This document shows positions 54,418 through 62,839 of a DNA stretch of 64,000 nt, one piece after another (within the stretch, counting starts at the first letter, position 1; each line of letters starts with the position of its first letter). The DNA comes from JAHEJA01 sp965656445. Lineage in GTDB: Bacteria > Pseudomonadota > Alphaproteobacteria > Rhodobacterales > Rhodobacteraceae. The DNA lies in NCBI GenBank assembly GCA_965656445.1, contig CBFHKO010000009.1, positions 1-64,000 of the forward strand. The letters run 5' to 3'. The translations under genes and the position numbers were made by a program. The notes under the pieces are model-generated. The model was not told the origin of the DNA. It made no database searches and worked only from the letters and a program-made list of their open reading frames with translations.

Positions 54418-55476
54418 ATGACACAGATGACCGATCATAGAGATTTACCAACGCTCGCCGATGTTGCGCGCATGGCGAATGTATCGACGGCGACGGTGTC
54501 TCGGTGTTTGAACTCACCTGACAAGGTTGGCAAAGCAACGCGTGAAACGGTGATGAATGCTGTGAATGCTTTGGGGTATTCACCGAATTTCGGCGCGCGG
54601 GCCTTGGCGGCCAAGCGGACGAATACAGTTGGCGCGGTTATTCCCACCATGGACAATGCGATCTTTGCCCGTGGTTTGCAGGCTTTTGAAGAAGAGTTGA
54701 ATTCCCTTGGCATGACCCTCTTGGTTGCGAGCTCGAATTACTTGCCCGATCGAGAAGAAGAGCAAATCAAAACACTTGTCGCACGTGGGGCGGATGCTTT
54801 GTTGTTGATTGGCTATGATCGCGATCCGTCGGTGTATGAATTTTTAGCGCGTCAATCCATACCTATGGTTATTGCTTGGGCCTATCAATCAAACAGCTCC
54901 ATGCATGCAATTGGGTTCGATAATCGGGCAGCGGTGCGATCCATGACGCATCACATTTTAGATTTGGGTCATAGAAGACTGGGCTTTATCTCGGCACCTC
55001 AATCGACCAATGATAGGGCGCGGGAACGTGTTCTAGGGGCTCGGGATGCTTTGACTGAAACAGGGTTTGATCCAAGCGCGCTGAGTGTTGTGGAAATGAA
55101 TTATTCGATTAGCAATGGTGGAACGGCTTTGGCCGAGCTGTTGCGCAAGGATCCTGATATCACGGCTGTTCTTTGTGGGAATGATGTCTTAGCGGTCGGA
55201 GCTTTGAAAATGGCCAAAAAGCTGGGCCTGTCGGTGCCAGGTGATTTGTCTATTACTGGATTTGATGACATCGAAATTTCAACCATTGCGGACCCTGAAA
55301 TAACAACGGTTCATGTGCCTCATCGTCAAATGGGTCGCAAAGCGGCGCAATATTTGGCGCAATACATCAATGACAAATCGCAACCACAAGCGCCTGATCC
55401 ATTGGAAACGGTCTTTTATGAGCGTGGCACTCTTGCTCCCCCTCGTGACCCGTCAGGAAAAGAGCCGCGTCTGTGA
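54418..55476 (+). CDS. hpsR: LacI-family regulator of the DHPS operon
   Basis: 352 residues. Helix-turn-helix and hinge at residues 11-65 (LADVARMANVSTATVSRCLN), then a periplasmic-binding-protein-like ligand domain (VGAVIPTMDNAIFARGLQ, VLCGNDVLAVGALKMAKK, DLSITGFDDIEIS). Divergent from the sulfonate operon with two fitting operators between, so it most likely represses that operon until inducer is present. Its stop overlaps azlC by 4 bases (GTGA). Confidence 0.9.
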   Translation: MTQMTDHRDLPTLADVARMANVSTATVSRCLNSPDKVGKATRETVMNAVNALGYSPNFGARALAAKRTNTVGAVIPTMDNAIFARGLQAFEEELNSLGMTLLVASSNYLPDREEEQIKTLVARGADALLLIGYDRDPSVYEFLARQSIPMVIAWAYQSNSSMHAIGFDNRAAVRSMTHHILDLGHRRLGFISAPQSTNDRARERVLGARDALTETGFDPSALSVVEMNYSISNGGTALAELLRKDPDITAVLCGNDVLAVGALKMAKKLGLSVPGDLSITGFDDIEISTIADPEITTVHVPHRQMGRKAAQYLAQYINDKSQPQAPDPLETVFYERGTLAPPRDPSGKEPRL

Positions 55477-56159
55477 CATCAAAGCAAAAAGAGTTCTGGC
55501 GCGGTGTTCTTGATCAGCTTCCGTTACAGTTAGGTGTTGTTCCCTTTGGGATCGTGTTCGGTATCCTTGCCTTGGCGAGCGGGCTGACGCCTTTGCAATC
55601 CATTTTGATGTCGTCTATTTTGTTTGGAGGCGCGAGCCAAGTTGTCTTTGCCCAATTAGTGTCCCTTGGAACCGCACCGATTGTGACGTTTTCCTCTGTT
55701 GCTGTGATCAACCTGCGGCACATGCTCTATAGTGCGAGCTTGGCAAAATATCTGATTTCTTTGCCTTTGGGGTGGCGCCTTGGTTTGGGGTATTTGCTCA
55801 CGGATGAGGCTTTTGCTGTTTCGGTCAAACGGTTTGAAGAGGCCCCTGATCTGGCGCGATATCATTTGTTAGGGTCTGGATTAACGCTGTGGCTATGTTG
55901 GCAGCTTGCCACCATTGCAGGCGTCCTCTTGGGGGCCGAAATCCCAGCAAGCTGGAATTTAGATTTTGCCATTCCTTTGACCTTCATTGCGATTGTCTTG
56001 CCGAGCCTGAGGAAAGTGCCCCATCTTGCCGCGGCGCTCAGCTCTGGATTGGTCGCCGTCTTTGCGCAATCCCTGCCGCATAATATTTGGATCATCGTTG
56101 CAGGGCTGACGGGCATTGTGGTCGGTGGGCTCCTCTCACGCGAAGAGGGGACAAAATGA
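55473..56159 (+). CDS. azlC: AzlC-family transporter (large subunit)
   Basis: 228 residues, several membrane helices, AzlC family (PLQLGVVPFGIVFGILALA, FGGASQVVFAQLVSLG, INLRHMLYSASLAKYL, LLTDEAFAVS). With AzlD it exports branched-chain amino acids or related small compounds. GTG start overlaps the hpsR stop, so it is translationally coupled to the regulator gene. Confidence 0.93.
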   Translation: MTSKQKEFWRGVLDQLPLQLGVVPFGIVFGILALASGLTPLQSILMSSILFGGASQVVFAQLVSLGTAPIVTFSSVAVINLRHMLYSASLAKYLISLPLGWRLGLGYLLTDEAFAVSVKRFEEAPDLARYHLLGSGLTLWLCWQLATIAGVLLGAEIPASWNLDFAIPLTFIAIVLPSLRKVPHLAAALSSGLVAVFAQSLPHNIWIIVAGLTGIVVGGLLSREEGTK

Positions 56160-56458
56160 TTTGGGCTCTTATGATCGCAACGGGACTTGCGAATTTTGCC
56201 GCGCGGATTTCGGTGTTCTCTGGCCTCTTGGGGTCACATATCCCGCCATGGGCCGAACGTTACTTGCGGTTTGTGCCGACATCCGTGCTCTCTGCTATTA
56301 TTGCGGCGTCGCTCTTCGTAACGCCAGAGGGACCTCAGTTCGACATCAGCGATCCCCGTATTATCGCGGCACTGATTGCCAGCGGTGTTGCCCTTGTCAC
56401 GCGCTCTGTTATCGCAACTTTGGTTGTGGGGCTTAGCTTGGTCTGGTGGCTTAGTTAG
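56156..56458 (+). CDS. azlD: AzlD-family transporter (small subunit)
   Basis: 100 residues starting MIWALMIATGLANFAARISV, about three to four membrane helices; ATGA overlap with azlC. Typical partner of AzlC. Its 3' end overlaps the convergent tupA gene by 8 bases. Confidence 0.92.
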   Translation: MIWALMIATGLANFAARISVFSGLLGSHIPPWAERYLRFVPTSVLSAIIAASLFVTPEGPQFDISDPRIIAALIASGVALVTRSVIATLVVGLSLVWWLS

Positions 56459-57260
56459 AGGCGACGCCGTTAAAGGTGAACAGGGTCTCCCCATTGATTT
56501 GGTAGCCATCAATGAGCCTCTGTGCCGTTTCTGAGACCAGCCAGGTTTCTAATGTTTTCACGAGGTCGGTCTTCACATGGGGATGGCGTTCTGCGCTGAC
56601 AGGGAGAAAGGCGTATTGGTTAAACAAAACGGGGTCGCCTTGGTATAATATGCTCAGCTCGCCTTTGTTTGCGAAATTCAACCAACTTGCGCGGTCCGTG
56701 AGGATATAGGCATTCATCGCCGCCGCCGTGTTCAAAGCGGCCCCCATGCCAGAGCCGACAGAGCGATACCATGTGCCAAATTGAGCGGCGTCCAATTCGG
56801 CTTGCTCCCAGAGAGCGCGCTCTTTTTTATGTGTGCCGCTGTCATCCCCACGGCTCACAAAGGTGGCTTGGGTTTGCGCGATTGAGCGAAGGGCATCACG
56901 TGCGGATGCCGTCGCTTTGATGTTTGCGGGATCATGGTGAGGGCCAATGATCACAAAATCATTATACATGATTTCGCGTCGATAGGCTCCGTATCCTTGG
57001 GTCACAAAGGCCTCTTCAGCGGTTCTTGAATGCACCAAGATGGCGTCAACATCCCCCTGTTGGCCTAGCTTGATGGCCTGTCCTGTTCCAACGACCAACA
57101 GTTGAACCTCAAGATTGAGATCGGCTTTGACCACAGGCAGCAAGACATCTGCGAGGCCAGAGTTATGAAAGGATGTCGTCACAGCGAGCCGGAGACGGTC
57201 TTGGGCGGATGCGGATGTCGTGAATAAGATGATGATGAGAGACGCAATAAGCTGTTTCAT
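56451..57260 (-). CDS. tupA: Tungstate ABC transporter binding protein TupA
   Basis: 269 residues with a signal peptide (cleavage near residue 19, ASAQD). TupA marks: TTSFHNSGLADVLLP, VGTGQAIKLGQQGDVDAILVH and GYGAYRREIMYNDFVIIGP, which shape the oxyanion site. Binds tungstate (or molybdate) in the periplasm. It is the last gene of the permease-ATPase-binding protein operon. Confidence 0.92.
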   Translation of the reverse strand: MKQLIASLIIILFTTSASAQDRLRLAVTTSFHNSGLADVLLPVVKADLNLEVQLLVVGTGQAIKLGQQGDVDAILVHSRTAEEAFVTQGYGAYRREIMYNDFVIIGPHHDPANIKATASARDALRSIAQTQATFVSRGDDSGTHKKERALWEQAELDAAQFGTWYRSVGSGMGAALNTAAAMNAYILTDRASWLNFANKGELSILYQGDPVLFNQYAFLPVSAERHPHVKTDLVKTLETWLVSETAQRLIDGYQINGETLFTFNGVASN

Positions 57261-57976
57261 GGCTCAACAATATCTCCGCTTAAAAACGCTTGGGCCTGTG
57301 GTGTGTCCGGTCGGGTGAAGAAATCAGAGGCGGCTCGGTGTTCATGGACCTGACCGCCAAGCATAAAGACAACATCATCTGCCAAACGGCGCGCTTGTCC
57401 CATATCATGGGTCGACATGATGAATTGCGTCCCCTTAGCGCGTTCGTCGATCAAAATCGCTTCGATCTCTTTCATTGCGCGCGCATCAAGCGAGGCACAG
57501 GGTTCGTCCAAAAACACCAGTTTTGGATCGGTGATTAAGGCCCGTGCCAATGATAGCTTTTGTTGCTCGCCTCCTGACAGGGAGGGTGCATATCGGTCGA
57601 TAAAGTCGTCTAACCCTAACCGCTTGGCCCAGATCATGGCGCGATCTTTGGCCTCGGATTTGGGCACACCCCGCACGCGGAGGGGATAGATCAAGTTGTC
57701 TATGATTGAACGGCGCAGCATCACAGGTCTCTGAAAGACAAAAGATTGCTCTTTGATGGCCTCTTCGGTGGAAATGGCCCAATCCACGCGGCCTTGCGTA
57801 ACACGGGCAGTTCCATGAAGCAGACGGAGAAGGGTTGTTTTCCCTGATCCATTCGGTCCTATCACAACAGAAATTCCCTGACCTGCAAGGGTCAAGTTTA
57901 TTGGTCCAATCAAACGGATGCCGGATCGTTTTGTTTCTGCGTTGCGCGCCGTGAGAGGAAACAAGTTGCTCACCAC
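57257..57976 (-). CDS. tupC: Tungstate ABC transporter ATPase TupC
   Basis: 239 residues. Walker A GPNGSGKTT (40-48), signature LSGGEQQKLSLARAL, Walker B VFLDEPCASLD. Overlaps tupA by 4 bases and tupB by 7. Confidence 0.92.
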   Translation of the reverse strand: MVSNLFPLTARNAETKRSGIRLIGPINLTLAGQGISVVIGPNGSGKTTLLRLLHGTARVTQGRVDWAISTEEAIKEQSFVFQRPVMLRRSIIDNLIYPLRVRGVPKSEAKDRAMIWAKRLGLDDFIDRYAPSLSGGEQQKLSLARALITDPKLVFLDEPCASLDARAMKEIEAILIDERAKGTQFIMSTHDMGQARRLADDVVFMLGGQVHEHRAASDFFTRPDTPQAQAFLSGDIVEP

Positions 57977-58674
57977 CGTGCCTCCCGTTCAGTGCGGCTC
58001 ATCCAATGGATCGTGAGATTGACAGCAATCGTAATTCCGATGAGAACAAAGCCCAAAGCCAAGGCCAAAGCAAAATCACCTTTGCCCGTTTCTAAGGCAA
58101 TCGCAGTCGTTAAAACGCGGGTCGCGTGATCGATATTGCCGCCAACAATCATGATGGCTCCAACTTCGCCGATGGCGCGGCCAAAACCAGCAAGAGCAGC
58201 GGTTAACAACGCACGCCGTGAATCCCAGAGCAGCGTCATGATTTTTTGCCGTTGTGTGACGTTCATTGAAATCAAGAGGTCATGATAGGATTGCCACAAA
58301 TCCCGAAGGGATTGATGGGCAACGCTTGCGATCAAGGGAACAATAATGATGACCTGAGCAATGATCATCGCCGTTGGTGTGAACAAAAGCCCAAACACGC
58401 CAAAAGGCCCAGATCGCGACAGCATGATATAAACAAACAACCCAACCACAACAGGGGGGAGGCCCATCAGCGCATTAAGGATCGCTATCACATGACGCCG
58501 CCATCTAAACCGCCGCACAGCTAAAAAGGCGGCGAGCGGCATCGCAATGAGCGAGGCCACTACAAGGGCGCAAAGCGTCACTTGCAAAGACCGCCCAGCA
58601 ATTTCCAAGAGATCTGGATCAAACTGAACGACAAGCCAAAACGCTTGCCCGAGTCCGTTCCATAAATCGTTCAT
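57970..58674 (-). CDS. tupB: Tungstate ABC transporter permease TupB
   Basis: 234 residues, about five to six membrane helices with the ABC permease loop (GFGRAIGEVGAIMIVGGNI). First gene of tupBCA. Tungstate or molybdate imported here could serve the molybdenum hydroxylase at the left end of the window or other enzymes. The 171-base gap to the divergent hbpS-like gene holds both promoters. Confidence 0.92.
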   Translation of the reverse strand: MNDLWNGLGQAFWLVVQFDPDLLEIAGRSLQVTLCALVVASLIAMPLAAFLAVRRFRWRRHVIAILNALMGLPPVVVGLFVYIMLSRSGPFGVFGLLFTPTAMIIAQVIIIVPLIASVAHQSLRDLWQSYHDLLISMNVTQRQKIMTLLWDSRRALLTAALAGFGRAIGEVGAIMIVGGNIDHATRVLTTAIALETGKGDFALALALGFVLIGITIAVNLTIHWMSRTEREARW

Positions 58675-58845
58675 CTTGGATGTTCCTTCGTTACGGGGGG
58701 ACTATGCCCAGATGTGCACCCTAATCCAAGTCCAATCTGTGCTGTTCCCTCAGTGCGACAAATATGAACTTTAATACGTCACCGCTAGCCTATGTCAGAC
58801 ACATGGACTACGGTTCATCAAAGTTGACATGGAAGGTATCCCAAA

Positions 58846-59274
58846 ATGAGCACTATTTCGGCAAACAAAGCCCGAACGATTATCCGCAAAGCAATGGAAT
58901 GTGGAAAAGAGCATGAGTTGAACCCCCTCACAGTGGTCGTCCTGGATGCCGGTGGACATGTCATCGTTGCAGAACGCTCAGACGGCGCAGCCCCAGGTCG
59001 TTTTGCGATTGCGCATGGCAAAGCCTACGGTGCGGTCATGTTGGGGATGGGCGGTCAGGCGCAAATGGCGCGCGCCGAACAACAGGCCTATTTCGTCAAT
59101 GCCGCCAACGGAGCACTTGGTGGTCAGATGATCCCTGTTCCGGGTGGCGTCTTGATACATGACAAAAAAGGCACGATTATCGGATCCGTCGGTATTTCTG
59201 GCGATGCTTCTGACAAGGACGAATTGGCTGCGGTCACCGGGATCGAAGCAGCTGGCCTCATTGCCAAGGCCTAG
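58846..59274 (+). CDS. GlcG/HbpS-family heme-binding-like protein
   Basis: 142 residues of the DUF336 family: MEC...NPLTVVVLDAGGHVI, DGAAPGRFAIAHGKAYGA, PVPGGVLIHDKKGTIIGSVG and SGDASDKDELAAVTGIEAAG. HbpS binds heme; GlcG is linked to glycolate use. The role here is unknown. No signal peptide, so probably cytoplasmic. Confidence 0.9.
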   Translation: MSTISANKARTIIRKAMECGKEHELNPLTVVVLDAGGHVIVAERSDGAAPGRFAIAHGKAYGAVMLGMGGQAQMARAEQQAYFVNAANGALGGQMIPVPGGVLIHDKKGTIIGSVGISGDASDKDELAAVTGIEAAGLIAKA

Positions 59275-59281
59275 AGAAAGG

Positions 59282-59303
59282 TCGGCGCGTCACTTCGCGC
59301 CGA
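59282..59303. terminator. Hairpin between convergent hbpS-like and MFS genes
   Basis: 8-bp stem TCGGCGCG / CGCGCCGA with a 6-base loop. T runs on either side are weak, so function as a terminator is only likely. Confidence 0.5.
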
Positions 59304-59306
59304 TTA

Positions 59307-60506
59307 TCACGCCTCTTGCTGATTGCGTTGCATATAGATCGGAAGCGCGACGAGCACTGATGCAAGCCCTGCGCCGAGAATAATACCACAGGCAAGGCTG
59401 ATGTTTTGGTCACCACCCAGAAAAATGATGATCCCGCCTAAAAGGCTACCGATTAGCATTTGGGACGCGCCAATGAGACCTGATCCAGTCCCAGCGTTTT
59501 TGCCAACTGATTTAATGCCGCCAATCACAGAATTCGCGACCGTTAGGCCATTACTAAAGCCAAACATGCAACAGGGAAGTACCAAGGCCAAAACATGGGT
59601 CATCCCAAGGGATTGCGTCACAAATAGCGACAAAAGGGACAGAGCACAAAGCGAGCAGCCAATCATAATGGCGCGCTCTATCCCAAATTTAATCAAGTAG
59701 AATCGATTGACCAAGTTTCCGATCAAGTAGGACACAGGCGTAAGGCCAAACCAAAATCCGAATTCCAAGCTTGAAACACCTAACTCCGTATATCGATATG
59801 GCAAAAAGCTGTTCATCGCAAAGAACATGCCGACCTGTGTGCTACTGACAAAGGCGAATGCCAAAAAAATGCGGACTCTTAAAACATGGGTATAGGCCGC
59901 CACAATTGCGGAAACATGTAACTTTGGTTTGATATCAAAGAAGGTCTCTTTGAGAAAGAAAAGCAGCAGCAGTGTCAACAAAATGCCAGCGGTGCACATG
60001 ACCCACATGACACTGATCCAGCCAAATTGCGCGATCAATGCGCCGCCACTCATCAACCCAACAATCGGGATAACAGCTTGTATCGATTGAACGGAGGCCA
60101 TTTTCCGAGCAGCGTCTTGGCGATTGAAGGCATCGTTTATCATTGCGCGCGCCATGGAAATGCAGGCACCAGCGCCAAAGCCTTGCAATATGCGCGCAAT
60201 AATTAAGGCTGTGATGTCCTTGGCAAGCATTCCCAACAGACCGCCACAGGCAATCATGATCGCGCCTAGCAAAATAAAGGGTCTGCGTCCAAATAGATCC
60301 GAGCAGGGACCAACCACCAATTGGCTGATCGCGAGCATTAGCAAATAGCCTGTGAATAAAAATTGGGCCACATTTGCACTGACATCAAAATCGGCACTGA
60401 TAAAGGGGAGGGCCGGTGTAATGAGCGTGATCCCTAGAACCGAGGCCCCAGTTGAGAGACCGATCAAGAGTGTCGGCGGTGAATAGGAAGCCTTGGGATC
60501 GGTCAT
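59307..60506 (-). CDS. MFS transporter, Bcr/CflA-like drug efflux family
   Basis: 399 residues, twelve membrane helices. ITLITPALPFISADFDVSAN, the loop motif DLFGRRPFILLG and QGFGAGACISMARAMI are typical of Bcr/CflA exporters. An IclR-type palindrome lies upstream at 60580-60594, the same as next to the iclR gene, suggesting joint control. Confidence 0.9.
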   Translation of the reverse strand: MTDPKASYSPPTLLIGLSTGASVLGITLITPALPFISADFDVSANVAQFLFTGYLLMLAISQLVVGPCSDLFGRRPFILLGAIMIACGGLLGMLAKDITALIIARILQGFGAGACISMARAMINDAFNRQDAARKMASVQSIQAVIPIVGLMSGGALIAQFGWISVMWVMCTAGILLTLLLLFFLKETFFDIKPKLHVSAIVAAYTHVLRVRIFLAFAFVSSTQVGMFFAMNSFLPYRYTELGVSSLEFGFWFGLTPVSYLIGNLVNRFYLIKFGIERAIMIGCSLCALSLLSLFVTQSLGMTHVLALVLPCCMFGFSNGLTVANSVIGGIKSVGKNAGTGSGLIGASQMLIGSLLGGIIIFLGGDQNISLACGIILGAGLASVLVALPIYMQRNQQEA

Positions 60507-60579
60507 GGTCGCTCTATCGGGTTGTTGGTTGGTCTGTATGACTGTGATGGAATGCAGAACAAAAATAAACCACTAATCA

Positions 60580-60594
60580 GTTCACCCAATGAAC
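60580..60594. promoter_or_regulatory. IclR operator candidate 1 (GTTCA-N5-TGAAC)
   Basis: GTTCA-CCCAA-TGAAC between the divergent MFS and DUF3179 genes. The same 5-5-5 pattern occurs upstream of iclR at 62740-62754. Confidence 0.55.
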
Positions 60595-60698
60595 AGGTCA
60601 ATTGTATCAGATGTATTTGAGCGCTCATGTTTGGCTCACTCTATAGAAATAGGGCGTATTAAAAGTTTATCGACTTTACTTTCAACGGGGATCGCAGG

Positions 60699-61871
60699 AT
60701 GACGGTTTTATTCTTTTGCCTTTGTGTCGCATTAATATTGGCTGAATTTGTGAAAGGGCTAAGTGCGAATGGCACGCCGCCAGTTTTGCAATCTTATCCA
60801 TGGCAAATGGATTTGGCCTATTTCATGTGGAGCAATATTGCGAAATTTCGCATCGTTTTGTTGATCCTGATCGGCCTAGTTGCCACACAATTGACCATTT
60901 CCCACCCTATCGGGTTTGGCTTGGGATTGGTTCTGTGCATGGCGCTATGGGGCGGGATTTATTGGCTGTTTAACAAGTTCTGGGTTGGGAAATACAAGTT
61001 TCTCCCTATCACGCAAAAGACATTCCTCACAGCTCAAGAGAATAAAGTTGATCCCAGCACATTAATCATTGGTTTGGATATCAACGGCGAACAAAGAGCC
61101 TATCCCGCAAATTTGTTGTTCTATCATCACCAAGTGCCCGATGAAGTCGGCGGTCAACCAATATTGGCGACCTATTGCGGTATGTGCCGCAGCGGCCGCG
61201 TCTTTGACACCAATTGGGACATTGGGGTGCCTGAGTTTCAATTGGTCGGGGCCGTCTCTTACAATGCGGTCTTGCGGGATTCTCTGACTAATAGTTGGTG
61301 GAGACAGGAAACTGGCGAAGCGGCCAAGGGTCCAAAGCAAGGTGAGCAGTTAGAAGACATTTACTTTGAGCAAATGACAGTGGAGCATTGGATCGAAAAA
61401 CATCCAGAGACTTTGATTTTGCAATATGATCCTGTATTTCAGCGACAGTATAACTTCTTGGGCAAGTTGTTGAACTACGAGGCGAGCTTTCCGGGATGGT
61501 ATCGTCAAGAAACACCGCCATTGATCATCGGTGTTGATATCGAGGGTCAGGCCAAGGCCTATGATCTAAGCGAATTGCACAAAAAACGGATGGTCGTGGA
61601 TGAACACGCAGGGACGCCTTTGTTGGTCCTAAGTGATCCAGAGGGTCGCGCGGCCTTTGTCTATAACCGTCACGTCGGCGATCAGACATTGAGTTTTGAG
61701 CAGGATGAAAACGGTCTTTATGATGTTGAAACTGGGTCGCGATGGAATGACTTGGGGCGCTGCACAGAAGGCGCGCTCAAAGGACACAGCATGACCCAAT
61801 TGCAATCCTATCAACAATTCGTGCGCGCGTGGATTACCTTTCACCCTGATACAGAGTTTTACACGTTCTGA
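60699..61871 (+). CDS. DUF3179-domain membrane protein
   Basis: 390 residues. N-terminal ~105 residues hold three or so membrane helices; the rest is a DUF3179 domain (LDINGEQRAYPANLLFYHHQ, YCGMCRSGRVFD, LRDSLTNSWWRQETGEA, VDEHAGTPLLVLSD). The domain's function is not established. It lies between an MFS gene and iclR. Confidence 0.9.
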   Translation: MTVLFFCLCVALILAEFVKGLSANGTPPVLQSYPWQMDLAYFMWSNIAKFRIVLLILIGLVATQLTISHPIGFGLGLVLCMALWGGIYWLFNKFWVGKYKFLPITQKTFLTAQENKVDPSTLIIGLDINGEQRAYPANLLFYHHQVPDEVGGQPILATYCGMCRSGRVFDTNWDIGVPEFQLVGAVSYNAVLRDSLTNSWWRQETGEAAKGPKQGEQLEDIYFEQMTVEHWIEKHPETLILQYDPVFQRQYNFLGKLLNYEASFPGWYRQETPPLIIGVDIEGQAKAYDLSELHKKRMVVDEHAGTPLLVLSDPEGRAAFVYNRHVGDQTLSFEQDENGLYDVETGSRWNDLGRCTEGALKGHSMTQLQSYQQFVRAWITFHPDTEFYTF

Positions 61872-61878
61872 GCGACGC

Positions 61879-62715
61879 CTATCCTTGATGTTTAAACGCG
61901 GCGATTTGATGTGTATCCATCGCCGCGCCTATTGTATGCGCGGCCGATTGCAGATCCTCAAGCGTGCCTTGAGCCAAGACATCCTCAAGTCTGTGTTCTT
62001 CGCGCATCCAAAGAATACTTAATGCGCCGTGTACTCCCGTTTTTGAAAGGATAGGGACCGCCAGTGCCGCCAAATCTGGGCCTGGGTCAAAGGATTTATA
62101 GATGAAATAATCATCATCGCGTAGACCAAAGCCGCGCGCTTTTGTCAGGGCTAATGCTTTGTTTAACGCAGAGCCTTCAAACCATTTGCGCGCTTCGCGG
62201 CCTTCTGTTTTCTTAGCCGCAGTGACGTGTAAGTTTCGATCTACGTCTGATAAAAATGCCAAGACCGCTTGACCATGGGCCGATCGAACCATTGAGGGTC
62301 GTATGCCCAAGCCTGTTCGCGCGGGCGCCATTGGTCCACGTGTTCGTGTGCTTTCTACGATTTCCAATTTCCCCGTCTCTATTATTGCTGTCAAATCTGA
62401 CGGGAGGCCACGTTTGAATGTGGGCATATTGATCAAAATAGGCGCGGCAATTTCGGCTAAGGGATGGGCGCGGACATTTGCGCCGAGGATGTTTTCTAGC
62501 GAATGGGCCAATTCATATTGACCCTCAACAATATTGCGGCGTACCCAACCCCGATCCTGTAATGTCGACAAAATGCGGATAAGGGTGGCATTACTCAGTC
62601 CAGTCTTTCGACGCAGTTCAGCCAAGGTGCTGAGGCCAAAGTTAGAGAGATGTTCAATCACCTCCAAACCGCGATCCAAGGCGCGTATTCGTTTTGGTCC
62701 CTCAGTCTTTGACAT
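61879..62715 (-). CDS. IclR-family transcriptional regulator
   Basis: 278 residues from the ATG at 62715 (GAGAA upstream); an ATG at 62730 is also in frame. N-terminal winged helix (ALDRGLEVIEHLSNFGL, LRRKTGLSNATLIRILSTL) and C-terminal IclR ligand domain (IRPSMVRSAHGQAVLAFL). Divergent from the sulfatase gene with palindromes between; likely controls the sulfatase, itself and the MFS transporter. Confidence 0.9.
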   Translation of the reverse strand: MSKTEGPKRIRALDRGLEVIEHLSNFGLSTLAELRRKTGLSNATLIRILSTLQDRGWVRRNIVEGQYELAHSLENILGANVRAHPLAEIAAPILINMPTFKRGLPSDLTAIIETGKLEIVESTRTRGPMAPARTGLGIRPSMVRSAHGQAVLAFLSDVDRNLHVTAAKKTEGREARKWFEGSALNKALALTKARGFGLRDDDYFIYKSFDPGPDLAALAVPILSKTGVHGALSILWMREEHRLEDVLAQGTLEDLQSAAHTIGAAMDTHQIAAFKHQG

Positions 62716-62739
62716 ATAGATTTCTCGCATCTAGGGTTG

Positions 62740-62754
62740 GTTCATCTGGTGAAC
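62740..62754. promoter_or_regulatory. IclR operator candidate 2 (GTTCA-N5-TGAAC)
   Basis: GTTCA-TCTGG-TGAAC, 25 bases before the iclR start. Same arms and spacing as the site at 60580. Confidence 0.6.
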
Positions 62755-62839
62755 ACATAGATGGTGCAAAGAAAATCTCTTTGTCAACATAAACAACGAA
62801 TCATGACTTAGTTCATGGACTTAAGGGAGACTCGCCGCT

